Shown here piece by piece: positions 60,110 to 64,000 of a stretch of DNA of 64,000 bases. The position numbers and the translations under genes are program-made. A model generated the notes under the pieces. That model worked only from the letters and a program-made list of their open reading frames with translations. It ran no database searches and was not told the DNA's origin. The stretch spans positions 26,380 to 90,379 of the forward strand of contig NZ_FRCC01000011.1 of NCBI RefSeq assembly GCF_900142775.1. The letters run 5' to 3'. Numbering within the stretch: the first letter of the stretch is position 1; every line of letters begins with the position of its first letter. This DNA comes from Flavobacterium flevense (GTDB lineage: Bacteria; Bacteroidota; Bacteroidia; Flavobacteriales; Flavobacteriaceae).

Positions 60110-60213
60110 CACCCCAAAATAGGATTATTTTGTCTGATAACTATCAGTATTTATCTATTTCCAAAAATAGGATATTTATTTCAAAAATTAGTAGAGAAAG
60201 ACTTAATAAACCA

Positions 60214-60251
60214 AAAACGCCACAAATAGAATTATCTAGTTGTGGCGTTTT
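60214..60251 (-). terminator. Terminator after the 60271-61725 gene
   Basis: AAAACGCCACAA pairs perfectly with TTGTGGCGTTTT (12 bp, 14-base loop). The T-run on the minus strand follows, so it serves the minus-strand gene. Confidence 0.85.
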
Positions 60252-60270
60252 ATATGAATAGGATAGAGGT

Positions 60271-61725
60271 TTATTCAACCAATGTTTTTTCGGGATTATA
60301 ACCAAAAAGGCGTTTTTCTTTGATGATTTCCGAAACTCCCGCAGGAAGCATTGGTTCCCATCCTGGAACTCCGTGGCTAATCATTTTAAGGACTTCACGG
60401 GAGAATACTTTTAGATTTTCAGGATTGTAATCTTCAACGTCGATTACTTTTCCGTTGAATTTAAAGAATTTGTACAATTCTTTCATTCGGGGATGTACTT
60501 TTAGGTTTTCTGAAGTGGTGATTTCTCCGTTTTCGTCTATCATTGGATATAAAAACACCTTCATGTCTCTAAAGAATAATTTACCAAAAGCTTCCAGAAT
60601 TCCACCACTCAAATGACGGTAGTATTTCTCGTCAAAAATATCAACTAAATTGTTGACACCCATTGCAAGTCCCATACGGGCTTTAGTATAATTAGCAAAA
60701 TATTCTACCACTTTGTAGTATTCCTGGAAATTCGAAATCATTACTGTTTGTCCCAATGAACAAAGTAATTCGGCACGATCCATGAAATCTCTTTCGTCAA
60801 TTTCACCATCCGAACGCAGGTTAGACAAGGTAATTTCGAAAATAACCAGAGTATTTTCTTTGTCCACCTTATTTTCCTCAATAAACATACGCATCGATTT
60901 CTCGTACATATCCATGTTTACCTTAGTAACCGGACGGAAACTTCCTCTAAGGGCAAGAAGGTTTTTCTTGTATAAAATAGAAGCCGGAAGAATATTTTTT
61001 CCTTTTGGGTTGAACATTACGGCATCGGTCATTCCGTTTTTAACCAGTTGCAAGCTGATTAAACGGTTGTCAACATCGGCAAATCGTGGTCCGGAAAAAT
61101 TAATGGTGTCAATCTCCAGTTGGTCTTTGTCTAAATGGTCGTATAAATAGCGCAACAATTTTTTAGGATCATTGTACTTATAATAAGCGCCATAAATTAA
61201 ATTTACACCCAGAATTCCCAGTGTTTCCTGTTGGAGTTTGGCATCCGTTTCTTTAAAACGAATATGAAGTATAATTTCGTTGTAGTCTTCGTTAGGGTCA
61301 ATCTGGTAACTGATTCCTACCCAACCGTGACCTTTAAATTGTTTGGCAAAATCTATTGTGGCTACCGTATTGGCATAACTAAAAAACATTTTGTTAGGGT
61401 GCTTCTCTCTGTTCAGTCGTTTTTCAATAAGACTTACTTCGTGCGAGAGCATTTTCTTCAGGCGGTTTTCAGTCACATAACGTCCGTCTCTTTCCACCCC
61501 GTAAACCGCATCACTAAAATCTTTATCATATGCTGACATTGCTTTTGCAATAGTTCCTGACGAACCTCCGGCTCTAAAAAAATGTCTTACAGTTTCCTGT
61601 CCTGCGCCAATCTCGGCAAATGTTCCATAAATATTTTCATTTAAATTGATACGTAGTGCCTTGTCTTTTATCGAAGGGACTTGTGCAATTACTCTGTCTC
61701 CTTTTAGTTTTATTTCGCTACCCAT
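60271..61725 (-). CDS. Conserved protein of unknown function (484 residues)
   Basis: The 484-residue soluble protein has no signal peptide or membrane helix. Distinct stretches are NENIYGTFAEIGAGQETVRHFF (near the start, broken by normal spacing), AGGSSGTIAKAMSAYDKDFSDA and GPRFADVDNRLISLQLVKNG. Related proteins in Bacteroidota have been labelled nicotinate-nucleotide adenylyltransferase or TonB receptor, but I see no nucleotidyltransferase HxGH motif and no barrel, so neither name is supported. Residues 30-60 could form a nucleotide- or phosphate-binding loop (AGGSSGTIA). It is divergent from the MBL-fold gene, sharing a 102-base promoter region. Confidence 0.6.
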   Translation of the reverse strand: MGSEIKLKGDRVIAQVPSIKDKALRINLNENIYGTFAEIGAGQETVRHFFRAGGSSGTIAKAMSAYDKDFSDAVYGVERDGRYVTENRLKKMLSHEVSLIEKRLNREKHPNKMFFSYANTVATIDFAKQFKGHGWVGISYQIDPNEDYNEIILHIRFKETDAKLQQETLGILGVNLIYGAYYKYNDPKKLLRYLYDHLDKDQLEIDTINFSGPRFADVDNRLISLQLVKNGMTDAVMFNPKGKNILPASILYKKNLLALRGSFRPVTKVNMDMYEKSMRMFIEENKVDKENTLVIFEITLSNLRSDGEIDERDFMDRAELLCSLGQTVMISNFQEYYKVVEYFANYTKARMGLAMGVNNLVDIFDEKYYRHLSGGILEAFGKLFFRDMKVFLYPMIDENGEITTSENLKVHPRMKELYKFFKFNGKVIDVEDYNPENLKVFSREVLKMISHGVPGWEPMLPAGVSEIIKEKRLFGYNPEKTLVE

Positions 61726-61761
61726 TTTTTTAGTTTAAATTTATGTTTTTGCCTGATGTTA

Positions 61762-61769
61762 CAAAGTTA
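61762..61769 (-). promoter_or_regulatory. Bacteroidota -7 box (TAACTTTG), minus strand
   Basis: Exact TAnnTTTG match on the minus strand, 36 bases before the start of the 484-residue protein gene. Confidence 0.65.
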
Positions 61770-61804
61770 ATTAAATAGCTAGCCTAATAAAAGAGAAATA
61801 ATCC

Positions 61805-61812
61805 TATTTTTG
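61805..61812 (+). promoter_or_regulatory. Bacteroidota -7 box (TATTTTTG), plus strand
   Basis: Exact TAnnTTTG match, 15 bases before the TTG start at 61828. Confidence 0.65.
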
Positions 61813-61827
61813 TGAAAAAAATAAGAT

Positions 61828-62592
61828 TTGAAGGTATATTTTTTAGGTACAGGTACTTCTCAGGGCATTCCGGTTATAGGAAGTGATCATCCCGTATGTA
61901 AAAGTACGGATAGTAAGGACAAGAGGCTTCGGGTTTCGGTATTGATTCGATGGGATAACTATTCGTATGTTATTGATTGCGGTCCTGATTTCAGACAACA
62001 AATGCTGGCTTCCGACTGTCAAAAAGTAGACGGAATTATTTTTACACATGAACATGCGGATCATACTGCCGGTCTGGACGACATAAGACCTTTTAATTAT
62101 AAGCAGGGTGAAATGCCTATTTATGCTCATAAAAGAGTGCTTGAAGACATGCAAAGCCGTTTTGGTTATGTTTTTGAAACCGTCAATAAATATCCGGGAG
62201 CACCATCCGTAAAAACAATCGAAATAGTCAATAATGAACCTTTTTCAATAGGCAATAAATTAGTGATTCCTGTTGATGTACTGCATGGAAACCTACAGGT
62301 TTTTGGGTATCGCATAGATGATTTTGCTTACCTGACCGATGTTAAAACCATAGAAGATGTTGAAATTGAAAAATTGAGAAATCTGAAAGTGCTGGTGGTG
62401 AATGCCTTGCGGGAAGAACATCATTTTTCTCATTTTAATTTGCAGGAAGCTTTAGATTTTATTGCTTTGGTAAAACCTGAAAAAGCATATCTTACTCATA
62501 TCAGTCATATTTTAGGATTTCATGAAGAAGTACAAAAACGACTTCCTGAAAATGTTTTCCTGGCTTACGATAATTTAGAAATCACCCTATAA
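61828..62592 (+). CDS. Metallo-beta-lactamase-fold phosphodiesterase (PhnP-like), TTG start
   Basis: The 254-residue hydrolase has the metal-binding motif THEHADH (His74, His76, Asp78, His79) and further ligands in DCGPDF, LTDVKT and THISH. The N-terminus FLGTGTSQGIP is the PhnP/RNase Z-like start. Members cleave cyclic phosphodiesters such as 5-phosphoribosyl 1,2-cyclic phosphate; no phn genes are nearby, so the substrate here is open. An in-frame TAA at 61822 precedes TTG by only three bases and no ATG follows before the motif, so TTG is the start. The next gene begins 9 bases downstream. Confidence 0.9.
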   Translation: MKVYFLGTGTSQGIPVIGSDHPVCKSTDSKDKRLRVSVLIRWDNYSYVIDCGPDFRQQMLASDCQKVDGIIFTHEHADHTAGLDDIRPFNYKQGEMPIYAHKRVLEDMQSRFGYVFETVNKYPGAPSVKTIEIVNNEPFSIGNKLVIPVDVLHGNLQVFGYRIDDFAYLTDVKTIEDVEIEKLRNLKVLVVNALREEHHFSHFNLQEALDFIALVKPEKAYLTHISHILGFHEEVQKRLPENVFLAYDNLEITL

Positions 62593-62601
62593 TTTTTTAC
62601 A

Positions 62602-63102
62602 ATGAAGAAATCTTTTCTACTCTATGCCTTTATTTTATTGGTGTTAATTAATGTTTTTACCTATTCTTTTTTAAATAGCGAAGTGAAATTTGAGCAAAAC
62701 AGATATGAAAGAACGACTAAAAAACTAAGAGACAGTTTGAATTCCGTTACTGCAAAATTGAATGACGCCAATTATTTTTCTTTGGAAAAAAATGAAAATG
62801 CTCAAAATTATTTTGATTCGGCTGTAGCCAATAAAACAATTGCTTACGAGAAATTGATTCCGATAGTTACCGAAAAATTAATGGATTTAAATGCCAATCC
62901 AAAGGGAAATCCTTACACAGGACAAGATCAAATTGGCGAAAATAAATTTGTAATCAACAAAGTAAAAGTATTAAATCACCGCTGGATTATTGCTGATTAT
63001 AGTGATGGGAAAATATGGGGTGAAGTGTTGTTGAAATATTTTGTTAATGAAGATGAGAGTATTTCGTTTGAAGTGATGGAGTCTTTGCTTTATGCGAAAT
63101 AA
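62602..63102 (+). CDS. Membrane-anchored periplasmic protein of unknown function
   Basis: The 166-residue protein has one N-terminal membrane helix or uncleaved signal (about 5-25). A coiled-coil-like polar stretch (about 30-75, with repeated Asn, Glu and Lys) leads to a compact C-terminal domain with WIIADYSDGKIWGEVLLKYF near residues 132-151. The pattern is typical of small Bacteroidota periplasmic proteins, but the family is not recognised. It starts 9 bases after the hydrolase stop, so the pair is probably one transcription unit. Confidence 0.68.
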   Translation: MKKSFLLYAFILLVLINVFTYSFLNSEVKFEQNRYERTTKKLRDSLNSVTAKLNDANYFSLEKNENAQNYFDSAVANKTIAYEKLIPIVTEKLMDLNANPKGNPYTGQDQIGENKFVINKVKVLNHRWIIADYSDGKIWGEVLLKYFVNEDESISFEVMESLLYAK

Positions 63103-63115
63103 TAATCAGTATTGA

Positions 63116-63309
63116 TTTTTAAACATATAAGTCCTATAAGTTTTAGGCTTAAATTTTTTATAGCTTACAGTTATTTACAAATCAGACCATATAAGTAATA
63201 CGAAATAATTTATTGTCTTGTAAAGCCACGTTTTAACTTATGTTATCTATTTTAAATCATTAGCAAGAGGCGAGTAAACAAAAGCTTATATGACTTATAT
63301 GTTTAAAAA
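63116..63309. repeat. 25-bp inverted repeat element
   Basis: TTTTTAAACATATAAGTCCT (63116-63135, arm continues to 63140) is complementary, with one mismatch, to 63285-63309, enclosing about 144 AT-rich bases without a coding frame. It fills most of the 304-base gap before the transketolase gene. I recall AAACATATAAGT-type repeats as common in flavobacterial genomes, so this is probably a member of a dispersed MITE-like family. Confidence 0.7.
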
Positions 63310-63350
63310 TGGATATTGTTTTTTCTTAACTTAACAATGTTTCTCAAATA

Positions 63351-63387
63351 AAAAATCCCATCTCGTTTAAAACAAGATGGGATTTTT
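63351..63387. terminator. Bidirectional terminator before the transketolase fragment
   Basis: AAAAATCCCATCT pairs with AGATGGGATTTTT, inner GTTT/AAAC extending the stem. A- and T-runs on both sides suit the minus-strand transketolase gene and any plus-strand read-through. Confidence 0.88.
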
Positions 63388-63406
63388 AATACATTTCAAA
63401 ATCGAA

Positions 63407-64000
63407 TTATTTTCTTTTGATAACTCTTTCTACCGCTTCAACAATCGCCTGATTGTTTAGTTTGTATTTTTCCATTAATTGTTCCGGAGTTCCAGACTCA
63501 CCAAAACTATCTTTAACAGCTACAAATTCCTGTGGAGTAGGATTGTTTAATGCTAATACACCAGCAATGCTTTCTCCAAGACCACCAAGGTAGTTGTGCT
63601 CTTCAGCAGTTACAATACATTTAGTTTTAGCTACTGATTTTAAAATAGCTTCAGCGTCTAATGGTTTAATCGTGTGTATGTTGATTACTTCAGCAGAAAT
63701 TCCTTTTTCTTCCAGTTTTTCAGCAGCAATTAAAGCTTCCCAAACTAAGTGACCTGTAGCAACAATAGTTACATCAGTACCTTCGTTTAACATAATTGCT
63801 TTTCCAATGATGAAAGGCTCATCAGCAGGAGTAAAGTTAGGCACTACCGGACGTCCAAAACGCAAGTAAGCTGGACCGTGGTGATCTGCCAAAGCAATTG
63901 TAGCCGCTTTTGTCTGGTTGTGATCACAAGTATTGATAACCGTCATTCCCGGTAACATTTTCATCAAACCGATATCTTCAAGGATTTGGTGCGTAGCTCC
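63407..64000 (-). CDS. Transketolase C-terminal subunit (5'-truncated by window edge)
   Basis: The last 197 residues of a transketolase-family protein are present; the frame is open to the final base of the window, so the start lies beyond it. GATHQILEDIG begins the visible part of the pyrimidine-binding domain. The C-terminal transketolase domain contains VATGHLVWEALIAAEKLEEK and CIVTAEEHNYLGGLGES, as in split (two-subunit) transketolases of Bacteroidota and Firmicutes. The cofactor-activating Glu and the N-terminal thiamine-diphosphate half would lie outside. The partner subunit gene is probably just upstream. Confidence 0.92.
   Translation of the reverse strand, partial: GATHQILEDIGLMKMLPGMTVINTCDHNQTKAATIALADHHGPAYLRFGRPVVPNFTPADEPFIIGKAIMLNEGTDVTIVATGHLVWEALIAAEKLEEKGISAEVINIHTIKPLDAEAILKSVAKTKCIVTAEEHNYLGGLGESIAGVLALNNPTPQEFVAVKDSFGESGTPEQLMEKYKLNNQAIVEAVERVIKRK

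Noticed and set aside
59338..60120. Bona fide integron cassette array
   Set aside because: No integrase, only one palindrome of attC-like form and no clear core sites; kept only as a cassette-like observation.
60103..60185. Two CCAAAATAGGAT-like repeats as iterons of a plasmid origin
   Set aside because: Only two short copies, no replication gene nearby, and the region is chromosomal by gene content.

Overview
The window is a low-GC chromosomal segment of a Bacteroidota bacterium, most likely Flavobacterium or a close relative. Four things point there: Bacteroidota-type -7 promoter boxes (TAnnTTTG) just upstream of many starts, almost no Shine-Dalgarno sequences, a SusC/SusD polysaccharide locus with type IX secretion sorting domains, and flavobacterial families such as DUF4834, DUF3810 and DUF4268. 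Both ends cut genes: the CTP synthase gene at the left edge and a transketolase C-terminal-subunit gene at the right. No rRNA, tRNA, CRISPR array, integrase or transposase gene was seen.

Layout. 0-26.9 kb is mostly housekeeping: pyrG-yidC, a fasciclin lipoprotein, mnmA, a secreted subtilase, nitronate monooxygenase, a Nudix hydrolase, an acyltransferase, NDH-2, a membrane metalloprotease-like protein, a dipeptidase, a DEAD-box helicase, rdgB, a glutamate-synthase-like flavoenzyme, a hybrid histidine kinase and small stress-type proteins. A probable non-coding RNA of about 140 nt lies between rdgB and the glutamate-synthase-like gene. 26.9-29.1 kb is an accessory patch with two tandem units. 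Both are bounded by the same pair of repeats but carry different cargo: an abortive-infection-family fragment plus a Pmp3/YqaE-like gene in one, two small membrane proteins in the other. 29.2-33.3 kb holds an alpha-oxoamine synthase of the serine palmitoyltransferase/cysteate acyltransferase type and a GNAT-like protein, which together suggest sphingolipid or sulfonolipid synthesis. 33.4-39.4 kb encodes envelope-glycan proteins (YfhO-like, glycosyltransferase, flippase), followed by uvrA.

42.4-56.5 kb is a complete polysaccharide utilisation locus that reads as a laminarin (beta-1,3-glucan) system. A one-protein membrane regulator (beta-propeller, Y_Y_Y domain, LuxR-type helix-turn-helix) precedes SusC, SusD, a surface glycan-binding lipoprotein, a GH16 lipoprotein, a GH3 beta-glucosidase and a second, secreted GH16. 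The expected flow is endo-cleavage at the surface, import through SusCD, and further cleavage to glucose by periplasmic GH16 and GH3.

56.7-64 kb has an ECF sigma factor without a visible anti-sigma, a 47-residue protein, a cluster-less endonuclease III, a Bcp peroxiredoxin, a LemA-like gene between palindromic sequences (a possible cassette), a conserved protein of unknown function divergent from a metallo-beta-lactamase-fold hydrolase, and the transketolase fragment. At least five long inverted-repeat elements are scattered between genes and probably belong to dispersed repeat families of this lineage.
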